Virus record (IMG/VR): IMGVR_UViG_3300042561_000852
Coordinates: 1 to 57,423 of that record
Direction: 5' to 3' (one strand)
Length of the DNA stretch: 57,423 nt
Source: a virus
Shown here in pieces: positions 1 to 8,500 of this stretch (within the stretch, counting starts at the first letter, position 1; the number at the start of each line of letters is the position of its first letter). The translations under genes were made by a program, and so were the position numbers. Below the pieces are notes generated by a model, which saw only the letters and a program-made list of their open reading frames with translations, made no database searches and was not told the DNA's origin.

Positions 1-122
1 CCGAAATCACTGGTTCACCGAGGTTTTCTCGGCTGTCGCGCCCAACACCACTCTTGGCGCAATGATTGCCCTGTCTCCGAGCTTCGCGCTGCAGCAGCCG
101 CACCGGACCACGAATCAGCACG
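1..122. repeat. Left copy of 122-bp terminal overlap
   Basis: These bases are identical to 57285-57406. Joining the two copies puts the tail-tip reading frame that starts at 56914 exactly in frame with the stop at 2182. The repeat is therefore best read as the overlap of a circularly permuted assembly, not as a biological repeat. A physical terminal direct repeat is possible but less likely, because the copies lie inside a gene. Confidence 0.9.
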
Positions 123-2182
123 TCGCGTTCGTGGGGGCTGCCGAGGGCGTCATCTTCATTCACGACTTGGACGCCGACGGCAATGGCGTGCAGGACAACA
201 ACACGGATGCCCCGGGCGGAACAGCGCTGCAGCAGGCGCTGGCGCCACAGACGCGCTACTACTGGCTGCGCTTCGTCTCGCGCGCCGGCGTCACTGGCCC
301 GTTTGCTCCGTCCGGCACCGGTGCGAGCGGTCGCCCCATGCTCGACCCTGGCCGCGTGCTGGACGCGATGACGGCCAACATCACGAGCAGCACGATCTAC
401 AACAACCTGCGGCGCTTGCTTGGCGGCGGATCGACAGATGCGCAACTGAACCGCATCGACGCATCGGGCGGGCTGGCCAAACTGACGACCGAGACGCTGG
501 ATCAAACCTGGTCGGTGCGCATGCAGAGCACTGGCGGCGGCGTGATCAACTCTGCCGGCTTCGGGCTGGGCCTGACCACGGATCGCGAAACTGGCAGCGC
601 GATCAGCACCTTCATCGTCAACGCCAACCAGTTCGCGATCATGGGACCGACCACGCCTGCAGTGCAGGTCGGGAGCCTGTCTGTGTTCGGCGGAACTGCA
701 ACTCTGACCTATCAGAACGCAGTCACGGGCGCGCCTTTGAGTATTGGGGGCGCAATCCTCACTGCCTTTCAGGACCTTCAGACCGACGGAAAGCCCGTGG
801 TGTTTCTCGCCAGCGAGGATATTGATGCGCCCGCGCAGATCCAAGCGCTCGCCGGCAACGCCTACACGATCGTGTCCGTGGGCAGCTCAAGCATGACCCT
901 GTCCGGCAGCTTCGGCGGCAATGTGAGCGCTGCGGACGCGCGCGCCTGGAATCTGGCCGTTGCTGGCGATGCCTCGATTCCCTTCATCGTCGACACCGTA
1001 AACAACGTGGTCGGCATCCGCGGCAGCCTGATCGTCAACGGACTGATCTCTGCTGACGAGGCCGAATTCAGCAATCTGACGGTCACCACTGGCTTCATCC
1101 AGCACCTGAGCAGCGAAATCATGCGCGCCGATTTGGTCGTCGCGAACCGGCTGATCGCGGGCGTGAGCGAGGCATCCAGTTCAGGCTGGCGCGCGGAAAT
1201 GAACAAGCCCGGCAACCCTGGCGATCAGGCGAACTGGCGGCCGTTCCGGTATTGGGACCCCGGCAGCGGACAAGTCGGCTTCGAAGTCGACGGCCTTGGC
1301 AACGCGACCATCGGCCGAAACCTCGGCGTCGGCGCGAATGCGGTCATCCGCACCACTGGCACCGTCCTGACTTCGATCGGCGGCAACGGATCGGATGGCG
1401 ACTATGCGCTGTGGGTAGGCCCGACTTCCGTGTACGGAACGCAGGGCAACAGCCGCAGCGAGGCCAACGGGCTTTTCTGGATCAAGAGCAACGGCCGCGC
1501 AGGCTTCAACACCGCGCTGTTCAGCGGAGAAAACCCGCTTGAGCCGCCCAGCAGCGACGGCTTCATCACTGTGCAGGCCCAGCGCGGCGGCGGCCCCGGG
1601 CGCGTGTTCTGTACGGCTCTGGTCAGCATTGCGCCGGACGGCAACGGCAGCTTCGACAACACCGTGCTTGGTGTGGATCTGTACCTGGTGGATGCGTCTT
1701 TCTCCGGCCCTGGCGCTCGGACTGGTTCTCTGCGCTCAAGCCTCGCGCCATCCACAGGCATGGCCACGTACCTCGACACGCACGTCGGCATGTATACGAC
1801 ACGCGGGTCGCAGCCATCTGTTTCCGGCGCCTTACTGGCAAGCACTCAGTACGACTGGCGTGGATCTGCGGACGTCAAGAACGTGTCGATCATGGGCAGC
1901 GCGGTGGTGGCCGCTGGAAACTACAAGGTCTTCGTCGCGATCTGGCGAAAGAACAACGACAGCGACACCCTTCACGCGGCGTGGCGGGCCGACTGCTTCG
2001 CCATGCACACGTCGACCGGAAGCGCGCCATCGACGCCGCTCGACACTCCGAAGTCCTCGGGCAGCACTGCCGCATGGACGTCGCCACCGCCCGGCGGTGG
2101 TGGATCTGCGGGCTACGACGACACGGGCGGCGGTGGCGGTGGCCTGTATGACGCAACGTATCCGCCCGAACTGATCCCGTAG
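2..2182 (+). CDS. Tail tip/fibre protein, C-terminal part (gene continues from 56914)
   Basis: This is residues 125-850 of an 850-residue protein whose start lies at 56914; the codon phase at position 2 continues that frame. It follows a fibronectin-III-like stretch (about residues 105-240, ending in a YYWLRF strand) with a beta-rich region. The segment containing FIVDTVNNVVGIRGSLIVNGLI and MRADLVVANRLIAG has the look of the DUF1983/phage tail-tip J central family, which checks host recognition at the tip. The C-terminus is Gly/Ser/Pro rich with runs of glycine. J-type tips are typical of long-tailed phages, so one in a podovirus-like gene order is notable. Tip assignment is from family resemblance; receptor binding is inferred. 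Confidence 0.75.
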   Translation, partial: RNHWFTEVFSAVAPNTTLGAMIALSPSFALQQPHRTTNQHVAFVGAAEGVIFIHDLDADGNGVQDNNTDAPGGTALQQALAPQTRYYWLRFVSRAGVTGPFAPSGTGASGRPMLDPGRVLDAMTANITSSTIYNNLRRLLGGGSTDAQLNRIDASGGLAKLTTETLDQTWSVRMQSTGGGVINSAGFGLGLTTDRETGSAISTFIVNANQFAIMGPTTPAVQVGSLSVFGGTATLTYQNAVTGAPLSIGGAILTAFQDLQTDGKPVVFLASEDIDAPAQIQALAGNAYTIVSVGSSSMTLSGSFGGNVSAADARAWNLAVAGDASIPFIVDTVNNVVGIRGSLIVNGLISADEAEFSNLTVTTGFIQHLSSEIMRADLVVANRLIAGVSEASSSGWRAEMNKPGNPGDQANWRPFRYWDPGSGQVGFEVDGLGNATIGRNLGVGANAVIRTTGTVLTSIGGNGSDGDYALWVGPTSVYGTQGNSRSEANGLFWIKSNGRAGFNTALFSGENPLEPPSSDGFITVQAQRGGGPGRVFCTALVSIAPDGNGSFDNTVLGVDLYLVDASFSGPGARTGSLRSSLAPSTGMATYLDTHVGMYTTRGSQPSVSGALLASTQYDWRGSADVKNVSIMGSAVVAAGNYKVFVAIWRKNNDSDTLHAAWRADCFAMHTSTGSAPSTPLDTPKSSGSTAAWTSPPPGGGGSAGYDDTGGGGGGLYDATYPPELIP

Positions 2183-2187
2183 CCGGC

Positions 2188-2202
2188 CTGCAATTAAGTG
2201 CC
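2188..2202 (+). promoter_or_regulatory. Repeated late-operon motif, copy 1
   Basis: CTGCAATTAAGTGCC lies just after the tail-tip stop and 49 bp before the oxygenase/GNAT start. The identical 15-mer is at 39113-39127 and its last 13 bases are at 47007-47019. An AT-rich 13-mer repeated three times in such a GC-rich genome, always at a gene junction on the same strand, suggests a promoter, a processing site or a module boundary. I cannot say which. Confidence 0.5.
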
Positions 2203-2250
2203 AAGCCATGCGGCGCCCCGATCATCGGAGTGTCCCCATGGAGCCCGCGC

Positions 2251-3297
2251 ATGCAGTCCAACGCCCCGCTGATCGTCGACGACTTCCTGAGCCCCGCAGA
2301 GCTTGAGCACGAGCGTGCCGCCGCGATGGCCAGCGAGTTCGATGATTGGCCCGGCCCGGACGGGCAGGTCTACAAGCGAATCTGCCGCGTCCAGCTGGAC
2401 GAAGTGCAGCGCAAGATCGAGTCGATCATGGGTCCAGTCGACATGCACGGCATGGCCTACCGCCTCAACTTCGGCGGCGAGCTGCCGAACGCGGCGATTC
2501 ACTCGGATCTCGGCTGGGGCACGCACGCGATGGTGCTGTATCTGCAGGGTGACCAGACCGGGACCGCGTTCTGGCGTCACCGCGAGACGGGCGCGACGCA
2601 GATCCGCGAGGGCGATCAGGAGCTGCTGCAGAAGGTCGAGGGCGATTGGGACAACCCCGAAGCCTGGGAACAGGTCGCGCACGTCAATGCGCGGCCCGGT
2701 CGGGCGATCTTCTACTCGTCCGCCACCTTCCACAGCCGATGGCCGTTCGCAGCTGCAGGCACGGGCCCGGGCGACGGCCGCTTGATCGTCGTCGCGTTTT
2801 TCACCCCGCACCCTCTGCGCAAGGCGGTCGTGCGGCTGGCCGCTCAGTGCGACAAGCCCGAGATCCTGCGAATGGGTCGGGCGTTCTACGAGAGCACTTC
2901 CTACGCTGACTTCACCGGCTGGTGCGAGGAATCCTGCAATGCCCTGGCTGACGAGCTGCTGGAGCGAGGACTGTTGGTGGTCGCGCGGCACGGCGACCGC
3001 ACCGTCGGTATGGTCGGCATGTACCTGGCGCCGTTCTTGTTCTCGCGCGGGCACCAAGCCGCGCATGAAGTTTTCTGGTGGGTCGACGAAGATTGGCGGG
3101 GGATGGATGTCGGCGCCCGACTACTCGCACACATGGAGCAGGAGGCAGCCGCACGAGGCGTGCGACTGATCCAGATGCTCACGCTTCACAACAGCCCGCC
3201 GCATGCTGCCGCCGCCTACCGGCGCGCTGGATACCAGCACAGCGAGACGTGCTTCACCAAGGTACTCGGGCACATGGACGTGCCCGATCAGGGATAG
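2251..3297 (+). CDS. Fused 2OG-Fe(II) oxygenase-like and GNAT acetyltransferase protein
   Basis: The 348-residue protein starts at ATG 2251, chosen because GGAG lies 7 bases upstream; the alternative GTG at 2230 has no usable site. Residues 1-185 look like a 2-oxoglutarate/Fe(II) dioxygenase: an H84-x-D86 pair, a distal His161 in a GRAIFYSSATFHS strand and a basic residue near 177. Residues 190-345 look like a GNAT acyltransferase: an RGMDVGARLL acetyl-CoA loop at 283-292 and an AAYRRAGY C-terminal motif. The substrate is unknown. It sits between the tail tip and the ejection proteins, so it could modify a virion protein or a host target. The fold calls are family resemblance; the fusion is directly visible as one frame. 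Confidence 0.7.
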   Translation: MQSNAPLIVDDFLSPAELEHERAAAMASEFDDWPGPDGQVYKRICRVQLDEVQRKIESIMGPVDMHGMAYRLNFGGELPNAAIHSDLGWGTHAMVLYLQGDQTGTAFWRHRETGATQIREGDQELLQKVEGDWDNPEAWEQVAHVNARPGRAIFYSSATFHSRWPFAAAGTGPGDGRLIVVAFFTPHPLRKAVVRLAAQCDKPEILRMGRAFYESTSYADFTGWCEESCNALADELLERGLLVVARHGDRTVGMVGMYLAPFLFSRGHQAAHEVFWWVDEDWRGMDVGARLLAHMEQEAAARGVRLIQMLTLHNSPPHAAAAYRRAGYQHSETCFTKVLGHMDVPDQG

Positions 3298-3308
3298 GAG
3301 ATCCCGCA

Positions 3309-4079
3309 ATGGCAGTCGTAACCGGAACGGTGGTCGCAGCGGCCGGCGTTGCCGCCAGCGCGTACAGCGCGAACCGAGCTCGCGGACAAGCCCGCGACCA
3401 GCAGCGCGCAGGCGAGCGCGCACAGCAGGAACAGGTCGCGGCAATGCGCGAAATGCAGGGCGAAGCCCGGCAGCGCTATGACGAATGGCGATCGACCTTC
3501 ATGCCTGCCGTCGAGCAGATGGGCCAGCTTGCGATGCGCGAGGCCCGTCCCGACTACGAGCAGATCGATGCCGATGTCGGCATGTCGTTCGACATGGCTC
3601 AGGGCCAGAACCGCCGGCAGCTTGAGCGATTCGGCGTCAATCCCGCTGACGGCGCGTCGCAGGCCTCGGAGCGCGATTACTCCGTCGGCCGTGCGCTGGC
3701 CACCGTCAATGGCCGCAATCAGGCGCGCAACGTCGCGCAGGATCAGCAGTGGCAGCGTCTTGAGGGCTTCGCCGGCTTGGGCGAGGGCATGCGCTCCAGC
3801 GCCGACAGCATGATGTCGGCAGCCTACGGCGGCATCGCCAGCGCGTTCGGTGGGCAGGCCGGGCAGAACTTCGGCATGGCGCAGCAGAGTCAGGAGCGAT
3901 CGGATGCGGCCTGGGCGGACGCAGCTTCTGGCGCTGGCTACATCGCCGGGAACCTGGGCGCCGGTCGCGGACAGCGCACGCCGATGGCGACGTCCCCGAT
4001 GCAGCGCACGCCCGTCAGCTTCAACCAGCCGAACATCCCGAACACGGGGACCGGCCCCATCTACCGCACCGGAGGCTGA
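3309..4079 (+). CDS. Putative internal virion/ejection protein A
   Basis: A 256-residue protein starting at ATG 3309, with GGAG of an ATAGGAG site 8 bases upstream. The N-terminus (about residues 3-20) is a short hydrophobic Ala/Val/Gly segment. It is followed by a long Gln/Arg/Glu-rich, helix-forming region (about 21-70) and a Gly/Ala/Ser-rich second half. This composition and its place after the tail tip and before the giant protein match the small internal core or ejection proteins of podoviruses, which are expelled into the envelope before the DNA. I recognise no specific domain, so the role is inferred from composition and synteny. Confidence 0.55.
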   Translation: MAVVTGTVVAAAGVAASAYSANRARGQARDQQRAGERAQQEQVAAMREMQGEARQRYDEWRSTFMPAVEQMGQLAMREARPDYEQIDADVGMSFDMAQGQNRRQLERFGVNPADGASQASERDYSVGRALATVNGRNQARNVAQDQQWQRLEGFAGLGEGMRSSADSMMSAAYGGIASAFGGQAGQNFGMAQQSQERSDAAWADAASGAGYIAGNLGAGRGQRTPMATSPMQRTPVSFNQPNIPNTGTGPIYRTGG

Positions 4080-4083
4080 CCCC

Positions 4084-5523
4084 ATGGCCGGCATCTTTCA
4101 AAGCATGCTCTACGGCATGAATCAGGCTCGCTCAGAGCAGCGCCAGCGCCGCGAGGACGAGTATGTCGAGGGCGAACGCGCGTATCAGCAGGAGCGCCGC
4201 GGCGTCACCGACCAGCGCGAGGACACCAGTTGGCAGGACAGCCGCGAAGATCGTCAATACGAGGTCGGCGTGCAGCGCCCGCTGCAGACCGAATCCGCGA
4301 AGATGGGCGTGCAGTCGCAGCGCTTCGCCGTGGGCCGCCAGCCGGTCGAAGCGCAGCAGTCCGATGCGAAGTTCCAGCAGGGCATGGTCGCGGGCAATCT
4401 GGCGAACCAGGCCGCGAGCTTTCAGGTCGCGCGCCAGCCGATCGAGGCTCGCCAGCAGGACGCGCGTTTCGGCATGGACATGCAGGGCGCACAGCAAGGG
4501 GTGGTCGCGCGCCAGCTGCAGATCGGCAGCGCCCAGCGTGCGGCGCAGATCGAGGAAGCACAGCAGCCCGACAAGCTCGACGAGATCCGGCTGGAGCGCG
4601 AGCGCCGCGGCGCCATGGACGCGCTGGCGAAGGCTGGACAGCAGTTCGTGCTCACCGGCATGCAGGGTGACAAGCAGAAGGCTGCTCAGCTGATCAATCA
4701 GACCTGGGCCCAGGCCACGGACGACCCCGACGGCGATGCCGGCGTGCGCGTCAACGAGCAGGGCCAGTATTACCTCGAAGGCCCTGACGGCAGGCCTGTG
4801 CTGATGCTGGGCGACGAGGACCAGGTGATGCAGTACGCATTCCAGTTCCTCAGTGATCCGACGACCTTCGCGCAGAGCCGGCAGGCGACCTATGCGGCGC
4901 GCGCGAATGCGCAGGCCAAGGAGGCCGAGGCGCGCGCGACCAACCCGCAGCGCTTCGTCGAGACGATGCAGCAACCGGATGGCACGGTGGCAATGGTCGA
5001 CCGCGTCACCGGCACGGCGCGCTCCGTCACCGATGCCGAAACCGGCAAGCCAGTGCGCGGCGCAGTCGACGGCCGCGCCGGACAGATGCCGGCGCGACTG
5101 CAGGAAGTCGAGGCCGTCGTGGCTCGCATGCGTCCGACGGAAGGCGAGAGCGATGACGACCGCTGGATGCGCGCGTATTCGATGGTCACCAGCCGCGCCG
5201 GGCTCGACCCGGATCAGGCTGCGGCCGACTTCTACGAGACGGTGATGCGCGGGCTGCTGAAGCCCGACCTGACCGGCCGCATCACGCCCGAGGCGGCCCA
5301 GAACGCCCAACAGCAGGCCGCGCAGCTGACCGACGACTTCCGCGCGCGATTCCTGTCTGGCCAGAAGTCGGCCAGCGGCCTGAGCGGCGGCCAAGCTCCG
5401 GCTTCACCAGCGAGCGCGCCTGCGGCGCAGACCCAAGAGAAGCCGGTCCGCACCGGCACCGATCCGGCCACCGGCCGCCGTGTCGGCGAGTTCCCTGACG
5501 GAAGCATCCGCTTCATCGACTGA
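4084..5523 (+). CDS. Putative internal virion/ejection protein B
   Basis: A 479-residue, extremely Gln/Arg/Glu/Ala-rich protein starting at ATG 4084, four bases after the preceding stop. Residues 15-180 consist of repeated Gln-Arg-rich helical segments, with phrases such as VARQPIEARQQDARF and VGRQPVEAQQSDAKF recurring about 30 residues apart. The middle (about 200-330) looks globular and the C-terminus is a Pro/Ala/Ser linker. Such long helical, Gln-rich proteins paired with a giant partner are typical of podovirus ejection complexes. No enzymatic motif is seen; the function is inferred from position and composition. Confidence 0.55.
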   Translation: MAGIFQSMLYGMNQARSEQRQRREDEYVEGERAYQQERRGVTDQREDTSWQDSREDRQYEVGVQRPLQTESAKMGVQSQRFAVGRQPVEAQQSDAKFQQGMVAGNLANQAASFQVARQPIEARQQDARFGMDMQGAQQGVVARQLQIGSAQRAAQIEEAQQPDKLDEIRLERERRGAMDALAKAGQQFVLTGMQGDKQKAAQLINQTWAQATDDPDGDAGVRVNEQGQYYLEGPDGRPVLMLGDEDQVMQYAFQFLSDPTTFAQSRQATYAARANAQAKEAEARATNPQRFVETMQQPDGTVAMVDRVTGTARSVTDAETGKPVRGAVDGRAGQMPARLQEVEAVVARMRPTEGESDDDRWMRAYSMVTSRAGLDPDQAAADFYETVMRGLLKPDLTGRITPEAAQNAQQQAAQLTDDFRARFLSGQKSASGLSGGQAPASPASAPAAQTQEKPVRTGTDPATGRRVGEFPDGSIRFID

Positions 5524-5540
5524 TTGCCAAGGAAGGCACC

Positions 5541-8500
5541 GTGACCAATCCGCTGAATCCGGGCTCGATCCAATGGGACACCGATGTAAAGCCGGCCGCG
5601 CCGGCGCCGAGCGCTATCCGCTGGGATGACGATGCTCCAGCCGACCAGAAGACTGGCGCGGGCCCTTCGTGGGACAAGCCGAGCACTTCGGCCGACGTCA
5701 CCCGGACTTGGGGCGAGGCAGCGACCGACACCCTGACCGGCATCGGACAAGCGGGCCTGAGCTCGATTTCCGGCGTGGTTCGCGGAATCAACGATCGAGC
5801 CCCTGGCGCTGCTGAAGCGGAGCGAGAAAGCGGCTTCGTGGCTGGCCTACTCATGGACGTTGGCGGCAAGGTCTACGAGGCCGGGCTTGGCGCCCAGAGA
5901 GCGCTTGGCCAGCTGGCTGGAAACCCGTATGTGATCAACGACGCAAACCGTGGGCTGCAGGAGATCAACGCGCGCCGCGCTGCTTCCGCGCCTGAAGACC
6001 TGAAGCGCGCCAAGGGCGCGGAAGACTTCGCCGGTTTCCTCGACGAGCGCGCAGCCCGCGTGCCGGAAGTGCAATCCGAGAAAGCAAGGCTGATCGCGAG
6101 CGAAATGGGGCAGTTGACGCAGGCCGAAGGCTTGGGTGATCAGGCCTTTGCCACCATTGACTACTTCGCCAGCCCGTTCCTACGCGGCGACCTGTCGACC
6201 GGCGGCGCGCGGGTTTCGAAGATCATGGAAAGCCTGATCCCGTCGCTTGCTGCTGGCGGCATCGCGGCGAAAGCGGTCGGCGCAGCTGGCGCTGGTGCTG
6301 GAATCCAGACTGCGGCCCAGCTCGGTACGATGTCGGTCATGGAAGGCGGCGGCGCGGCCGAAGGCGCCCGCGGCGAGGTGCTGAACACTCCGATCGAATC
6401 CCTGCAGTCAGCGCCCGAGTTCCAGGCGGCGCTGCGCATGACTGGCGGCGACCCGATCCGAGCTCGCGCGCTTCTGGCGGATCAGGCAGCGTCGATCAGC
6501 TTCGGTCTTGGCACTGCTGCTGCTGGCGCAACAATGGGCCTCGGACAAGTCTTCGGCGCCAACGTTGCAGAACAGGCGGTGCGCGAGGGTGTCGGCTCGC
6601 TTGCCACTGGCGCCGGCGTCCGTCAGGCGCTGCTGGGCGTGGCCGGCGCCACCGGAAAGGAGTTCGCCAGCGAGTTCGCCCAAGGCGCGAGCAACCAGGC
6701 CGCGCAGAACGTGGGCGTCACTGCCACCGGCGCGAGCGACAGCCTCGGCCGCGGCGTAGTGGCCGCCGGCATCATGGAAGGCATCGCCGGCGCTGGCAGC
6801 GGCGCAGCTGCGCAGGGTGCGGCCGAAGTCTCGAAGCGCCTCCGGCCGATTTTCGACGGCGAGGATCTTCTGGGCGGATCCAATGTTCAGACGGGCGACC
6901 CTGGCGCAGCGCAGCCCGGCGGCCTGAACCTGCCGGATGACCCTGCGGCGGCGCCGATCACCACGGCCGAAGTCGTCGCCCTGCGCGATCAGCAGCTGTC
7001 CGCCTTGCAGGCCAAGGCCAATGGCCGACCGGATCAGACCGTCGTCGACCCGGTCACCGGCAAGCCGGTCACGGTGCGCGGCGAGCCGCCGCAGCCGCTG
7101 AGCGAGGCCGAGCGGCAAATGCTCGAGTTCTTGCAGAAGTACGCCGACAGTCCGGACAAGCTGGCGCGCTCGCTGGGTCGTCGACTGGATGACTCTGCGG
7201 CCCCGCAGGCTGGCCCCGCTGCTGCGCCAGCACCAGCAGCGGCCCCGAGCGCTGCCGCCCAGCAGCCCCCGGCCGCGCCAGCTCCGCAACCCTCCCAGGC
7301 AGCGCCGCAGCCTGCAGCCGAGCCGGAGCAGCAGCCCGCCCAGGGCGTGCCGACGATGGTCACGCAGCGCATGAAGGCGCAGCTGCGCGAGCGCGGGTTC
7401 ACCGACCAGCAGATTCGCGCGATGACCCCGCAGGCCGCGTGGGACGCGATCAACAGCGGTGCCCAGGCGGCGCCGCAGGCGCAGGCCGCACAGCAGCAGC
7501 CGGCGCCCGCACCCTCTGCGCCTGTCGGCACCGTCGCCGCTGCCCTGCAGCCGCAGACCGCCGATGACCTGTTGCTCGACCGGGCCGCTGCCGAACTGCA
7601 GGGCATGGACGAAACCCCGCCGATCGCCGGGCCCGTCGCGATCGAACCCCAGACCGAGGAAGTCCGCAATGAAGAAGTCCAGCAAGTACCCAATGTCCAA
7701 CCCGCCCCCGCCGAAGTCGCAGGGCAAGGGCTGCAAGGGCAAGAAGAAGTAGCACCGGCGCCAGCCAGCGCCCCGCAGACAGGGGTTGTCGCGGCGGCGC
7801 TGGCGGCCCAATCCGAGCCGGCTGACCCCGATGCTGTCGAGGGTCAGCTTCCGGCCGAAAGCACGTTTGCTGCTGGGCGCGCTGAAGACGTGCCGACCGA
7901 GCGCGCGCCCGAGAGCTTCATCCCGCAAGTGCTGTCCGAAATCGGCTGGCTGGAGAAGGGCGGGCGGATGATCCGCGACCCGAGCACGGCCATTGGCGCG
8001 AGCTCGCAAGCCGAGATTGACCCTGAGCGGGGCGACGTCGTCGGTCGCACGAAGTGGATCGGCAAGCCATCGGCAGACGGAAGGGAGTCGCTTTTCTGGC
8101 GCATGCGCCCCGACCAGAGCTTGAGCGAGTCCGAAGCAACGGCGGCGGTTCAAAAGTGGCGCGAGGGCCGCAAGCTGGGCAAGCGCCAGCAGGCGTTCAT
8201 CGACTACATGCAGAAGGCTGCCCGCGACTATGCGGAGCAGTGGAACACCGAGCGCACGGAGACGCTTCGCGCGATCGTCGAGCTCGAAGCCGAGGGTATC
8301 GTCGAGGAGCGCGACGAGCTGCGCGCTGCTGTGCGCCCTAACCTGAGCCCCGAGGACGAGCGCGAAGCCCTGCAGCTGGATGACCTTCTGCGCCGCGCGG
8401 CCGACGCTGGCGCGACACGCGATCAGCTGTTGGATATTCTGACCAGCCAGCCCGAGCCGCAGCAGGCCCGGACACTCTGGCACTTCATCAAGACCCAGGA

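Noticed and set aside
7459-7668. Upstream extension of the nested Lys-rich frame
   Set aside because: Arg/Pro/Ser-rich shadow sequence with no ribosome site; only the part from ATG 7669 has coding character.
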